NCBI RefSeq assembly: GCF_900115625.1
Contig: NZ_FOXD01000001.1
Coordinates: forward strand, 233,517 to 297,516
Direction: 5' to 3'
DNA: 64,000 bases
DNA from: Salibacterium halotolerans
GTDB taxonomy: Bacteria > Bacillota > Bacilli > Bacillales > Marinococcaceae
Shown in pieces: positions 1 to 9,123 of this stretch. The position numbers and the translations under genes are program-made. The notes beneath the pieces are model-generated. The model saw only the letters and a list, made by a program, of their open reading frames with translations, did not search any database and had not been told where the DNA came from. How positions within the stretch are numbered: the first letter of the stretch is position 1; the number at the start of each line of letters is the position of its first letter.

Positions 1-622
1 GTTTTTGCGAAAGGTCACTTTTGAATCCAATGAGTGACAGCTTCTGTCCCAGTGTATCATGCAAATCCCGCGCAATCCGCTGGCGTTCTTCCACGACCAT
101 AAGCTGCGATATCCTCTCGTTTGCGTCTTCGAGTTCGCTTTCCAATTCTTCGCGCTTGTTGCGGTTATAGATGTTAACGGGGAGCAGGATGATACCAATC
201 ACACTGATCACAATAAAGGGAAGCTGCATCATGAAGGCTTCCCTCTGCATAAAAAAAGCGGCAGTAATGGCAGCATTGGCCGTAACAATATGAACGACAT
301 ACAGCGTGATAAAGCCTGCTTTATTTCGTATGTTTCCAATAAAAAAGGCGAGAAACAACGCAAAATAGACATAGCCGAAATACATCGTCATCCCAATACT
401 TATTATCATTTCTATACCAAACGATACATAAACCGTCCAGCCCTGTTTAATGAATGAGAGTCGGTAGGTTGTAAAAAACAGCGCAATCAATAAGATGCCT
501 ATAAAGACTTCAAACAGTCCGGAAGAGGTGATCACAAAATAAAAAGGAAGAAGACAAAATATGATCCAGGCATACAAGCTCAGCCCGGTATTTTTCGGGA
601 AAATATGAAACCAGTTCTGCAA
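1..622 (-). CDS. desK: DesK-like membrane thermosensor histidine kinase (3' part beyond window)
   Basis: Reading the minus strand from a TTG at 622, preceded by GGAG, gives about 207 residues before the window edge cuts the gene. The N-terminal ~150 residues are a set of hydrophobic membrane segments. They are followed by a charged helix (EELESELEDANERI) and the dimerisation/phosphoacceptor motif RQRIARDLHDTLGQKLSL. The histidine falls at residue 188 from this TTG, the same number as the known phosphorylated His of B. subtilis DesK, which supports the start. DesK senses membrane thickness and phosphorylates DesR, which activates des. The gene lies directly downstream of a Des-type desaturase, as in B. 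subtilis. The ATPase domain and any desR lie outside the window. An unrelated NarL-family kinase is the less likely alternative. Confidence 0.85.
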   Translation of the reverse strand, partial: MQNWFHIFPKNTGLSLYAWIIFCLLPFYFVITSSGLFEVFIGILLIALFFTTYRLSFIKQGWTVYVSFGIEMIISIGMTMYFGYVYFALFLAFFIGNIRNKAGFITLYVVHIVTANAAITAAFFMQREAFMMQLPFIVISVIGIILLPVNIYNRNKREELESELEDANERISQLMVVEERQRIARDLHDTLGQKLSLIGFKSDLSQK

Positions 623-665
623 TACGGCATCTCCTTTGGGACGTGTCTTGGTCTTTTCATTATAA

Positions 666-718
666 CAAAAAAACAAGGAAGCTCCCCGCAGCCATCAGCT
701 TAGGGAACTCCCTGTTCA
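666..718 (-). terminator. Probable terminator between des and desK
   Basis: On the minus strand, immediately after the des stop, an imperfect stem (AACAGGGAG pairing with CTTCCTTGTT, two G-U pairs) is followed by seven T. It would limit read-through from des into desK. Confidence 0.5.
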
Positions 719-1735
719 GTATGGTTGGTGCTTTTCTTTTTTCATAAATGGCTTCATGTCCCTGAAATGAATGAATGTCTTATTATTCTCATCATACAAG
801 CGGAACCGGATGGATTGTAAACTGGATGCCAGCGTGATGGTTGTCGCCTGTTGCAGTGGTGTTATCTGTTCATGCGTTTTTTCCAGGTTATAGTTGGGAA
901 TTCTCGGACTGAGATGGTGAACGTGATGAAAACCGATATTGCCCGACAGCCACTGTATGATTTTAGGAAGCTTGTAATAGGAACTGCCATCTATCGCAGC
1001 TTTCACGAAATTCCATTCGCTTTCATTCTCGAAATAGGAATCCTCAAACTGATGCTGCACGTAAAAGAGCCAGATCCCGGCGGCACCGGAAACATACAAA
1101 ATAGGAAGCTGCACCATCAGAAAGGCCTGCCAGCCGATGGCCCATATCAGCAGGGCATAGATAGCCGCAATCGATCCATTGATCAGATACGTATTTCTTT
1201 TTTCCCTTTTTTTTGCCTGTTTATCATTAAATCGATTATCCAGCAGAAAAAGAAAAAGAGGACCTAATCCAAACATGACGAAAGGGTTGCGGTACAGCCG
1301 GTATTTTAATTTTTCCCAGGTCGGAGCCATGCGGTATTCACCCACCGTCATCATCCATATATCCCCGGTTCCGCGTTTATCTAAGTTTCCACTCGTGGCG
1401 TGGTGCACCGCATGTTTTTTTTTCCATTTTGCAAAGGCAAAGTGAGTGATCACACCGGTAATGGTGCCGACGATGCGGTTCATTTTATTGTTTTTAAAAA
1501 AAGAATCATGGGCACAGTCATGGAAAATAATAAAGATCCGAACGGCAAACGCTGCTGCGAGAACGGTTAAAGGGAGGCTCAGCCATATCGAGACGGCGGT
1601 GCTTTGATAAGCGAGATACCAAAGCAGGAAAAAGGGAAGAATGGAATTAATGATTTGAATGATACTTGCTTTTATATTAGGTTGGGCAAAAGGTGACGCA
1701 CTTTTTTTAAGTTCTGCCTGCTGCTGTTTACTCAA
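716..1735 (-). CDS. des: Fatty acid desaturase, Des (delta-5) type
   Basis: The 339-residue integral membrane di-iron desaturase inserts a double bond into acyl chains of membrane lipids and restores fluidity in the cold. The three histidine boxes are visible: HDCAHDSF near residue 72, KHAVHHATSG near 108-112, and HHVHH near 270. Hydrophobic membrane segments lie around residues 28-70 and 185-225. Length is close to B. subtilis Des (about 350). It precedes desK on the same strand, so it is expected to be controlled by the DesK/DesR system. An upstream dyad (1851-1862) is a candidate DesR site. Product identity is firm; the exact position of the double bond is inferred from the family. Confidence 0.9.
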   Translation of the reverse strand: MSKQQQAELKKSASPFAQPNIKASIIQIINSILPFFLLWYLAYQSTAVSIWLSLPLTVLAAAFAVRIFIIFHDCAHDSFFKNNKMNRIVGTITGVITHFAFAKWKKKHAVHHATSGNLDKRGTGDIWMMTVGEYRMAPTWEKLKYRLYRNPFVMFGLGPLFLFLLDNRFNDKQAKKREKRNTYLINGSIAAIYALLIWAIGWQAFLMVQLPILYVSGAAGIWLFYVQHQFEDSYFENESEWNFVKAAIDGSSYYKLPKIIQWLSGNIGFHHVHHLSPRIPNYNLEKTHEQITPLQQATTITLASSLQSIRFRLYDENNKTFIHFRDMKPFMKKEKHQPY

Positions 1736-1784
1736 ATAAGATGCCCCCGGAAGTCCAGTATTTTATATTCACGTAGTGTCAATA

Positions 1785-1862
1785 TAATCTACATCCTATC
1801 TTACAGACTGCACCATTTTAAGATAAGACACAGATGTCACTGTTGGTATATGACAAGTGTCA
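1785..1862 (-). promoter_or_regulatory. Candidate des promoter and DesR-type dyad
   Basis: On the minus strand TTAAAA (1816-1821) and TAGGAT (1793-1798) are separated by 17 bp and could form a weak promoter for des. Upstream, TGACAAGTGTCA (1851-1862) is a dyad with TGACA/TGTCA arms, and TGTCA recurs nearby. The dyad sits about 65-75 bp upstream of the predicted start, within the span reported for DesR binding in B. subtilis. The assignment is inference. Confidence 0.35.
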
Positions 1863-2029
1863 CGTATGTGTGCAAGGGTCCTCCTGCACTTGTATGTTAT
1901 CCCCTCTTCTATAAGACAATACACTCTGTTTTTTCATAAAAAAATAATGCGGGAGCGGGTGCCAGGATCACGTTTATGATTTATGTATGGTATTCTGTTA
2001 GTAGAACTGGGAGAAGGAGAGGGAGATAC

Positions 2030-2836
2030 ATGAAGTTTGATCTGCATATCCACCATTACCGCTGCGGACATGCGCGCGGGGATATAGAAGATTATATTCA
2101 GGCGGCGCTGGACCGGGGGCTTGATGTTATCGGCATTTCCGATCATTCTCCGTATTTCGGCATGGAGGATGACCACCCTTATCCAGGCCTCACGATGGCC
2201 AAAAGTGATTTCGCAGGCTACGTGGAGGAAGTACAGCAGCTGAAAGAAAAATATAAAGACCGGATTGAGGTGCTTCTCGGGGTGGAATCCGATTATCTGG
2301 AAGCTTCAGCGCAGACGTATCAGAGTGTGTATGAAGCGTATTCCATGGATTATGTCATCGGGTCGGTCCATTTTGTGAACGGCATTAATATCTTTAATAA
2401 GACCCGCTGGTTCGGTCTCGGAGAAAAAGAGATTCTCGATGTGAAAGAAGAATATTACCGGCTGATTGAAAAATCGGCCAAAAGCGGCATGTTTCAGGTT
2501 CTTGGTCATATTGATGCGATTAAAGGCTACTTCCCGGATATTTCCGACGTGCAGACGGATAAAGTCGATCAGGCACTTCGGACCATCGGAGAAGAAGAAA
2601 CAGCAATCGAAGTGAATACGTCGGGGAAAATGAAAGACTGCGGCGGCTGGTATCCATCCGATGACATTCTGGAACGGGCGCGCTATTATAAAATTCCAAT
2701 CACCCTTGGATCGGACAGCCATGACCCTGACCGGATCGGTGATGATCTCGAAAAGGTCCGGGACCACCTGAAAGCCATCGGCTACAGACAGTGGTATTTT
2801 TTCCGCAACAAAAAACCGGTGGCTGTGCCGCTCTAA
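2030..2836 (+). CDS. hisJ: Histidinol-phosphatase, PHP (HisJ) family
   Basis: The 268-residue PHP-domain metallophosphatase probably hydrolyses L-histidinol phosphate, the penultimate step of histidine synthesis, in the cytoplasm. Metal-binding motifs run in order: FDLHIHHYRCGHA (residues 3-15), SDHSPYFG (near 37), GVESDY, GSVHF, GHID and GSDSHDP near the C terminus. The length equals that of B. subtilis HisJ. The ATG at 2030 is chosen because AGGAGAGGGAG lies just upstream; an in-frame ATG at 1976 has no such site. No other his gene is adjacent, which is usual for hisJ in bacilli. A related PHP phosphoesterase of different specificity is possible. Confidence 0.85.
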   Translation: MKFDLHIHHYRCGHARGDIEDYIQAALDRGLDVIGISDHSPYFGMEDDHPYPGLTMAKSDFAGYVEEVQQLKEKYKDRIEVLLGVESDYLEASAQTYQSVYEAYSMDYVIGSVHFVNGINIFNKTRWFGLGEKEILDVKEEYYRLIEKSAKSGMFQVLGHIDAIKGYFPDISDVQTDKVDQALRTIGEEETAIEVNTSGKMKDCGGWYPSDDILERARYYKIPITLGSDSHDPDRIGDDLEKVRDHLKAIGYRQWYFFRNKKPVAVPL

Positions 2837-2934
2837 ATGGTTAAAGTATACAAGGCAGCAACTTTTTTTGAGTGATTCTGCTTCATGACATATCGTTCCC
2901 CGTCTTTAATAATGAAAGAAAGGGGGACTCGGCG

Positions 2935-4095
2935 ATGAATGAAAATACGGCGTACACGAACCAGACCATTTCCGTCGAACCACGGCAGGAAGGTATCCTA
3001 TCAGGACTTACGTTTGCATTGAAAGATGTCATTGCCGTAAATGGCGTCGTGAACGGCGCCGGACATCCAAAATGGCGGCGCAGGGCAGCGCCGGCGGCTG
3101 ACCATGCCGCCGTTGTCCGCAGGCTTCTTGAAAACGGAGCGGCCTTACGGGGCATGACGATTACCGATGAATTGATGTACAGCCTGAACGGCGAAAATAT
3201 TCACGACGGAACCCCGCTTAACCCGAAGGCACCGGACCGGATTCCAGGCGGCTCATCCAGCGGCTCTGCATCCGCCGCTGCAGCTGGTGACGTTGATATT
3301 GGTGTAGGAACAGACACCGGAGGATCGATCCGCATCCCGTCTTCTTACTGCGGTTTATTCGGTATGCGCCCCTCCCACGGAGCACTGGACATGACAGGGG
3401 TTATACCGCTCGCCGCAAGCTTTGACACGATAGGGTGGATGACATCCGATATGGAAACGATGCAGCGCGCGGGTGACGCGCTGCTTCCTGATACTGCAGG
3501 GAGCGGTGCATTCATCCGCCTGCTTCTGCCATGCGAAGCATGGGAGCTTGCCGAAGAAAGCACCCGCAATGCCTGTGATGATCTGCTTCATTTCATGAAA
3601 CAGAAAGTGGATCACGTGGAAACGGAGAATATTTCAGATAACGGACTGCAGTCATGGGCGGAAACATTCCGGGTGATGCAGGGGATCGAAATCTGGAAAG
3701 AGCACGGCGTCTGGGTGCAGCAGGAGAATCCGGTATTCGGCCCCGGGATCGCCGAACGATTTCAGTGGGCATCGTCTCTTGATGTATCCCGGTACAGCGA
3801 TATCAAACGGCAACGGGAGGCTGCAGCCCGTCTTTTGAATGCAAAGCTTGGACATCATACGATTATGGCTGTTCCCACGTCCATGGGGCCTGCTCCGCAA
3901 CGAGACATGCCGTCTGAGATGGATGAACAGCGGCGCCGGGTCAATTTGCAGCTTACCTCTATAGCAGGTCTGGGGGGTCTGCCGCAGGCGAATGTTCCGC
4001 TGCAGAACAACGAAGGACTGCCGGTCGGACTGTCTTTTATCGCAGGTCGGTTTCAGGATAAGGCCCTGCTGCGGCATGTGACCGATATGATTTAA
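2935..4095 (+). CDS. Amidase-signature hydrolase resembling plant AMI1
   Basis: The 386-residue amidase-signature enzyme hydrolyses a carboxamide to acid and ammonia. The Ser-cisSer-Lys triad elements are present: FALKDVI (Lys) near residue 27, and the Gly/Ser-rich signature PGGSSSGSASAA followed by GTDTGGSIRIPSSYCG. By memory, the stretch TDELMYSLNGEN...GTPLNP and GLFGMRPSHG is strikingly like plant indole-3-acetamide hydrolase AMI1, and the short length also fits that subgroup rather than GatA. The ATG at 2935 has AAGAAAGGGGG upstream. It lies 80 bp before a separate strong promoter, so it is probably transcribed apart from the following catabolic operon. The natural substrate is unknown. 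Confidence 0.8.
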   Translation: MNENTAYTNQTISVEPRQEGILSGLTFALKDVIAVNGVVNGAGHPKWRRRAAPAADHAAVVRRLLENGAALRGMTITDELMYSLNGENIHDGTPLNPKAPDRIPGGSSSGSASAAAAGDVDIGVGTDTGGSIRIPSSYCGLFGMRPSHGALDMTGVIPLAASFDTIGWMTSDMETMQRAGDALLPDTAGSGAFIRLLLPCEAWELAEESTRNACDDLLHFMKQKVDHVETENISDNGLQSWAETFRVMQGIEIWKEHGVWVQQENPVFGPGIAERFQWASSLDVSRYSDIKRQREAAARLLNAKLGHHTIMAVPTSMGPAPQRDMPSEMDEQRRRVNLQLTSIAGLGGLPQANVPLQNNEGLPVGLSFIAGRFQDKALLRHVTDMI

Positions 4096-4108
4096 ATAAT
4101 AAAACACA

Positions 4109-4137
4109 TTGACAGGATAACCAAAAAAACTTATTAT
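4109..4137 (+). promoter_or_regulatory. Strong sigma-A promoter of the sugar-acid operon
   Basis: TTGACA (4109-4114), a 17-bp spacer and TATTAT (4132-4137) form a near-consensus promoter. The predicted start near 4144 immediately precedes a 17-bp palindrome, so the promoter is probably strong but repressed. Confidence 0.8.
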
Positions 4138-4146
4138 AAAGTTAAA

Positions 4147-4163
4147 TGATATATCAGATATCA
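4147..4163 (+). promoter_or_regulatory. Palindromic operator for the adjacent GntR regulator
   Basis: TGATAT, a 5-nt centre and ATATCA form a perfect 6-bp inverted repeat at the transcription start region, 15 bp before the GntR-family ATG. This is the expected geometry for autorepression and for control of the operon. Binding by this particular protein is inferred. Confidence 0.6.
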
Positions 4164-4177
4164 AGAAGGTGAAAGCA

Positions 4178-4867
4178 ATGGACGCAGAACTCGAACAGCT
4201 TTTAACATCGCGTACGACAAATACTCAGTCCCTGCGGCAGCTGGCGGTTGACACGATCCGGGAAGCCATTGTGATGGGATACTATAAACCAGGTGAAGCG
4301 CTCCGAGAGAGACAGTTGTCTGAAAAAATGAACATCAGCACAACACCGCTGAAAGAAGCTTTCCGGACGCTGGAGTACGAAGGACTGGTTGTTACCGTCC
4401 CGAGAAAAGGTACTTTCGTATCGAATATGGCCGATACGAAAGTGGAGGAAGTGTTGATGCTCCGGGCCTCTGTTGAAGGATTGTGTGCCAGGCTGGCCGC
4501 GGAAAAAATGACAGAGAATGAACAGGAACACATGAAACAGCAGCTGCATCGAATGGACGACATGAAAAAAGAACATCGGGTGAAGGAACTTGTTGAGGAA
4601 AATACGTTGTTTCATCAGATGGTCGTTACCTATGCCCGCAGTCCGATGCTGGAACAGACATGGAACACGGTTGCCGCTTTCGACCGGGCTTTTCGAAAGC
4701 TTGCGCTGCAGCAGGACAAAGAACAGGACGAAGGGCTGCTGGAGCACTGGCGTATTTTTCAGGCGATGGAAAACAGAGACGGGGAAACGGCAGAGCAGGA
4801 AATGAGAAATCATATCCTGCGTACGATGGATCAGGTGATGAAACAAGAGCAGAGGAAAGGAGAATAA
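4178..4867 (+). CDS. GntR-family (FadR/FCD subfamily) transcriptional regulator
   Basis: The 229-residue protein has an N-terminal winged helix (LRQLAVDTIREAIVMGYYKP then LRERQLSEKMNISTTPLKEA) followed by an all-helical FCD-type effector domain. It contains the usual GntR words TPLKEAFRTLEYEGLV. It is the first gene of a four-gene operon and only one base separates its stop from the next ATG. It presumably binds the palindrome 15 bp upstream and is released by a pathway sugar acid or keto-acid. The ATG at 4178 has AGAAGGTG at correct distance; a GTG at 4169 overlaps that site and is less likely. Confidence 0.85.
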   Translation: MDAELEQLLTSRTTNTQSLRQLAVDTIREAIVMGYYKPGEALRERQLSEKMNISTTPLKEAFRTLEYEGLVVTVPRKGTFVSNMADTKVEEVLMLRASVEGLCARLAAEKMTENEQEHMKQQLHRMDDMKKEHRVKELVEENTLFHQMVVTYARSPMLEQTWNTVAAFDRAFRKLALQQDKEQDEGLLEHWRIFQAMENRDGETAEQEMRNHILRTMDQVMKQEQRKGE

Positions 4868-4868
4868 A

Positions 4869-5792
4869 ATGGAGGTAAATAGAGCAGCGGAAAAATTGAA
4901 AACGATTTCGGCGATTAATATCACGCCGTTCCGCGGTGACCTCACTATCGACTGGGAGGTGCTGCGGCGGAATGTAGATTTTCTTCTGGACAATGAACTC
5001 GATGTCATTGTTCCATCCGGCAACACAGGTGAATTTTATTCTCTGACAGTGGAGGAGGCAAAAGAGGAAAACCGGAAAGTCAGCGAATGGGCCGGGAGCC
5101 GCGCAATGGTTGTCGCGGGAATCGGATATGCTGTGGAAACGGCGGTGGAGATGGGCCTGGATGCAAAACGGGCTGGAGCGGATGCGGTGCTGATTCATAT
5201 GCCGATCCATCCGTACATGAATGAGGAAGGAACCGCAGCATACTTCCGCCGGATCATCGAAGAAGTCGACATGCCGGCTGTGATTTACTTTAAAAATCCG
5301 GAAATCAGCGATGATGTGCTGAAAAAATTGACGCCGCTTCCACAGTTAATGGGGGTGAAATATGCCATCAATGATCTGCCCCGTTTCACCAAAATCGTCC
5401 GGCAGACTCCGGATCGGCACGGCGTCACCTGGGTATGCGGCACTGCCGAAAAATGGGCGCCTTATTTCTGGGCGGCCGGCGCGGAAGGATTCACGTCCGG
5501 ATTGGTTAATCTGCATCCGGAGATTTCGCATGCGCTGCTTGAAAAACTCCGGGACGGAGACTGGCAGGGTGTTTGGGACTTGTGGGAAAAGATGGTTCCG
5601 TTTGAAGATCTGCGCGCAAGGCACCATGCCGGAAATAATGTGGTTGTCATTAAAGAAGCCCTCCAGATGCTGGGTTTTCCGGCTGGGCCGACGAGAGAAC
5701 CGGTTTCCGCGCTCAGTCGTGATGAGAATCAGGAAGTGGCAGATCTGTTGAGCAGATGGAAGCTGGGCCGGGAAACATTTCTGAACGTCTAA
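4869..5792 (+). CDS. DHDPS/NAL-family lyase, probable 5-dehydro-4-deoxyglucarate or keto-deoxy-pentonate dehydratase
   Basis: The 307-residue class I aldolase-fold enzyme has the family motifs ITPF, GNTGEFYSLT (residues 51-60), the catalytic Tyr in PAVIYFKNP (Tyr140) and the Schiff-base Lys in MGVKYAIND (Lys164). In this neighbourhood (a dehydratase-like enolase-superfamily gene and an aldehyde dehydrogenase) the expected reaction is dehydration, with or without decarboxylation, of a 2-keto-3-deoxy sugar acid to alpha-ketoglutarate semialdehyde. B. subtilis YcbC (KdgD) is the nearest functional model. Aldolase rather than dehydratase activity cannot be excluded. The ATG follows the regulator stop by one base with GAGGAAAGGAG upstream. 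Confidence 0.75.
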   Translation: MEVNRAAEKLKTISAINITPFRGDLTIDWEVLRRNVDFLLDNELDVIVPSGNTGEFYSLTVEEAKEENRKVSEWAGSRAMVVAGIGYAVETAVEMGLDAKRAGADAVLIHMPIHPYMNEEGTAAYFRRIIEEVDMPAVIYFKNPEISDDVLKKLTPLPQLMGVKYAINDLPRFTKIVRQTPDRHGVTWVCGTAEKWAPYFWAAGAEGFTSGLVNLHPEISHALLEKLRDGDWQGVWDLWEKMVPFEDLRARHHAGNNVVVIKEALQMLGFPAGPTREPVSALSRDENQEVADLLSRWKLGRETFLNV

Positions 5793-6986
<1,194 letters not shown>

Positions 6987-6998
6987 GGAGGATATTCC

Positions 6999-8444
6999 AT
7001 GACGATTACGGTAGAGCAGACGTACAATAATCACATTAACGGTGTCTGGAAAACGGATTCTGAAGAGAAAAAGCCCAGCATTAACCCGGCTCATCCGCGG
7101 GAAGTAGTCGGGTACTATACAATGTCCGAAAGCGCGACGCTGCATGAAGCGGTGGAAGCAGCCGCAGCCGCCAAAAGAGAGTGGAGAAAAATGGCGGAGC
7201 CTGCCCGCGGTGACATTCTTTATAAAGCAGCGGCTGTTCTCGAAGCGCGTGTCGAAGAGATTGCGGAAACGATGACAAAAGAGATGGGGAAAACACTTCC
7301 GGAAGCAAAAGGTGAAACGATGCGCGGCGTTCAGATTCTGCGGTATTATGCCGGGGAAGGCATGCGGCAGAACGGGGACGTGATACCGTCCACGGATAAA
7401 GATGCGTTGATGTTCACCAACCGCACTCCTCTGGGTGTTGTCGGTGTGATTACGCCGTGGAACTTTCCGGTCGCCATCCCTGTCTGGAAAATCGCGCCGG
7501 CGCTCGTTTACGGCAATACGGTTGTCTTTAAACCGGCACAGGAAGCCGCTGTAACGGCAGCCAAAGTGGTCGAATGCCTGGCGGAAGCCGGACTGCCCGA
7601 AGGTGTGCTGAATTTTGTCACAGGAAGTGGTTCTGTCATAGGGCGCGGACTGGCGGAACATCCTGACGTGAACGGCATCACCTTCACCGGTTCCGAGCAG
7701 GTCGGACGCGGTATCGGTCAGGCCGCTCTGGCAAGAGGAGCCAAATATCAGCTGGAGATGGGCGGAAAAAATCCCGTCATTGTAACCGAAGACGCTGACC
7801 TGGATGCAGCGGTCGACGCTGTGATCAGCGGCGGGTTGAAGTCAACCGGACAGAAATGTACCGCCACGAGCCGGGTGATTGTTCAAAGCGGGGTGTATGA
7901 AGGATTTAAAGAAAAGCTGCTTACAAAAGTGAAAGACATAAAAGTTGGAGACGGCATGAACAAGGACAGCTGGATGGGTCCATGCGCCAGCGAAAAACAG
8001 TTCCGCAGCGTAACGTCTTACATCGAGACAGGGAAACAGGAAGGAGCAGCGCTGCTCTGCGGTGGTGAAACGATGCCGGAAGAAGGGTATTATGTGACAC
8101 CTGCCGTTTTTGACAACGTTGATCCCGATATGACGATTGCGCGGGAGGAAATCTTCGGCCCTGTACTAGCTCTGATGAAGGTGGAAACGCTCGAAGAAGC
8201 CATCGAGACAGCCAACGATACGGAATACGGCTTGAGTGCTTCCATTTTCACAAACAATATTCAGGAGTCTCTTTCCTTTATGGATGACATCGAAGCCGGG
8301 CTGGTTCGTATCAACGCAGAAAGCGCCGGGGTGGAACTGCAGGCCCCGTTCGGAGGAATGAAAAACTCCAGTTCCCACTCCAGAGAACAGGGAGAGGCAG
8401 CCAAAGAATTCTTCACGTCAATCAAGACAGTGCTTGTAAAATAA
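6999..8444 (+). CDS. Aldehyde dehydrogenase, probable alpha-ketoglutarate semialdehyde dehydrogenase
   Basis: The 481-residue NAD(P)-dependent aldehyde dehydrogenase has [21 protein letters not shown] (nucleotide binding), the general-base Glu in LEMGGKNP and the nucleophilic Cys in [10 protein letters not shown]. As the last gene of the GntR operon it should oxidise the semialdehyde from the KdgD-like step to alpha-ketoglutarate, delivering sugar-acid carbon to the TCA cycle; B. subtilis YcbD plays this role. The start is firm, with AAGGAGG seven bases upstream. A strong hairpin terminator follows directly. Confidence 0.85.
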   Translation: MTITVEQTYNNHINGVWKTDSEEKKPSINPAHPREVVGYYTMSESATLHEAVEAAAAAKREWRKMAEPARGDILYKAAAVLEARVEEIAETMTKEMGKTLPEAKGETMRGVQILRYYAGEGMRQNGDVIPSTDKDALMFTNRTPLGVVGVITPWNFPVAIPVWKIAPALVYGNTVVFKPAQEAAVTAAKVVECLAEAGLPEGVLNFVTGSGSVIGRGLAEHPDVNGITFTGSEQVGRGIGQAALARGAKYQLEMGGKNPVIVTEDADLDAAVDAVISGGLKSTGQKCTATSRVIVQSGVYEGFKEKLLTKVKDIKVGDGMNKDSWMGPCASEKQFRSVTSYIETGKQEGAALLCGGETMPEEGYYVTPAVFDNVDPDMTIAREEIFGPVLALMKVETLEEAIETANDTEYGLSASIFTNNIQESLSFMDDIEAGLVRINAESAGVELQAPFGGMKNSSSHSREQGEAAKEFFTSIKTVLVK

Positions 8445-8456
8445 GATATGATACAA

Positions 8457-8493
8457 TGAAACCCACCCCCCGTCCGGACGGGGGTGGGTTTCA
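8457..8493. terminator. Strong GC-rich bidirectional terminator
   Basis: A nearly perfect inverted repeat (arms beginning TGAAACCCACCCC and ending GGGGTGGGTTTCA) with a short T-rich tail lies just after the dehydrogenase. It separates that operon from the convergent small gene. Confidence 0.85.
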
Positions 8494-8536
8494 TTTATCT
8501 CAAGAATAATGGAAAATAAGTACGGTCTCTGTTTGG

Positions 8537-8716
8537 TTAACGCTGCGGCTGCCGGCAGATTTCCTCGTAGGCTTCTACAACTTTCTGCAGTGCATTCTTT
8601 TTCGTGCATGTCGTGACGTCCTTTTGTTCGATAATGGTCTGAGACAAAGATAAGAAACTGGTATGCGGATTGGATGAGTGCATTAACAGCTCCACATACG
8701 GTTTATTTTCGTTCAC
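8537..8716 (-). CDS. Small conserved-looking protein of unknown function (59 aa)
   Basis: The minus-strand GTG at 8716 is preceded by AAGGGGG at a six-base distance and opens a 59-codon frame ending in TAA. The product starts MNENKPYVELLMHSS and ends EEICRQPQR. It is soluble, with two cysteines (TTCTKK, EEICRQ) and a helical C-terminal half (KNALQKVVEAYEEIC). It lies convergent to the dehydrogenase and divergent from the next two-component system. I do not recognise the family. Good codon structure and ribosome binding site argue that it is real. Confidence 0.6.
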   Translation of the reverse strand: MNENKPYVELLMHSSNPHTSFLSLSQTIIEQKDVTTCTKKNALQKVVEAYEEICRQPQR

Positions 8717-9123
8717 TGTCTTCCCCCTTTATCCCGGTGCATACGCTGGTAAAACCTCCATGAAAGAGAGTTTCCTTCTATGCAGCTGTTCTGTCTGTGA
8801 CGTGCTGCAGCGTGTTTCAAGTTCATGCTATCATGTAATACGATTGTAATAAATGCTGAAAAAGTTGTAATTGTTTTACGCTGTCCGGCAGGATATGCCT
8901 ATGTAACTCGTTATTTAGATGGACTCGTCATCGCATCAGGGTTCATCCCGGAGCAGACGCCGGACAAATTAGATAAAACATGGTATAAAGCAGGTTCTTC
9001 CGGCCGTGGTATTATCCAGGCCCAAACAGAATAACTGAAAATACTAAAGGGCATTCAGCCGCCGTAACACCCCTTCTGCTGCGTGGCAGCAGTTTTTGCT
9101 GCGGTTCTGCCTAAAAGGAAAGA
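8717..9123. other. Intergenic stretch ahead of the dicarboxylate sensor
   Basis: It contains a 69-codon frame at 8825-9034 (+), MLSCNTIVINAEKV..., without a recognisable ribosome binding site or family, so it is not called as a gene. A hairpin with T tail ends the stretch at 9076-9097, so some upstream transcript may be terminated here. No other feature was seen. Confidence 0.4.
9076..9097 (+). terminator. Hairpin terminator or attenuator upstream of the sensor kinase
   Basis: CTGCTGC, a 3-nt loop and GCAGCAG, followed by TTTTT, form an intrinsic terminator 27 bp before the kinase start. It could end an upstream transcript or act as a leader attenuator. Confidence 0.6.

Noticed and set aside
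8825..9034. 69-codon frame MLSCNTIVINAEK...
   Set aside because: No ribosome binding site, no recognisable domain and unusual composition; kept only as a note because a terminator follows it.
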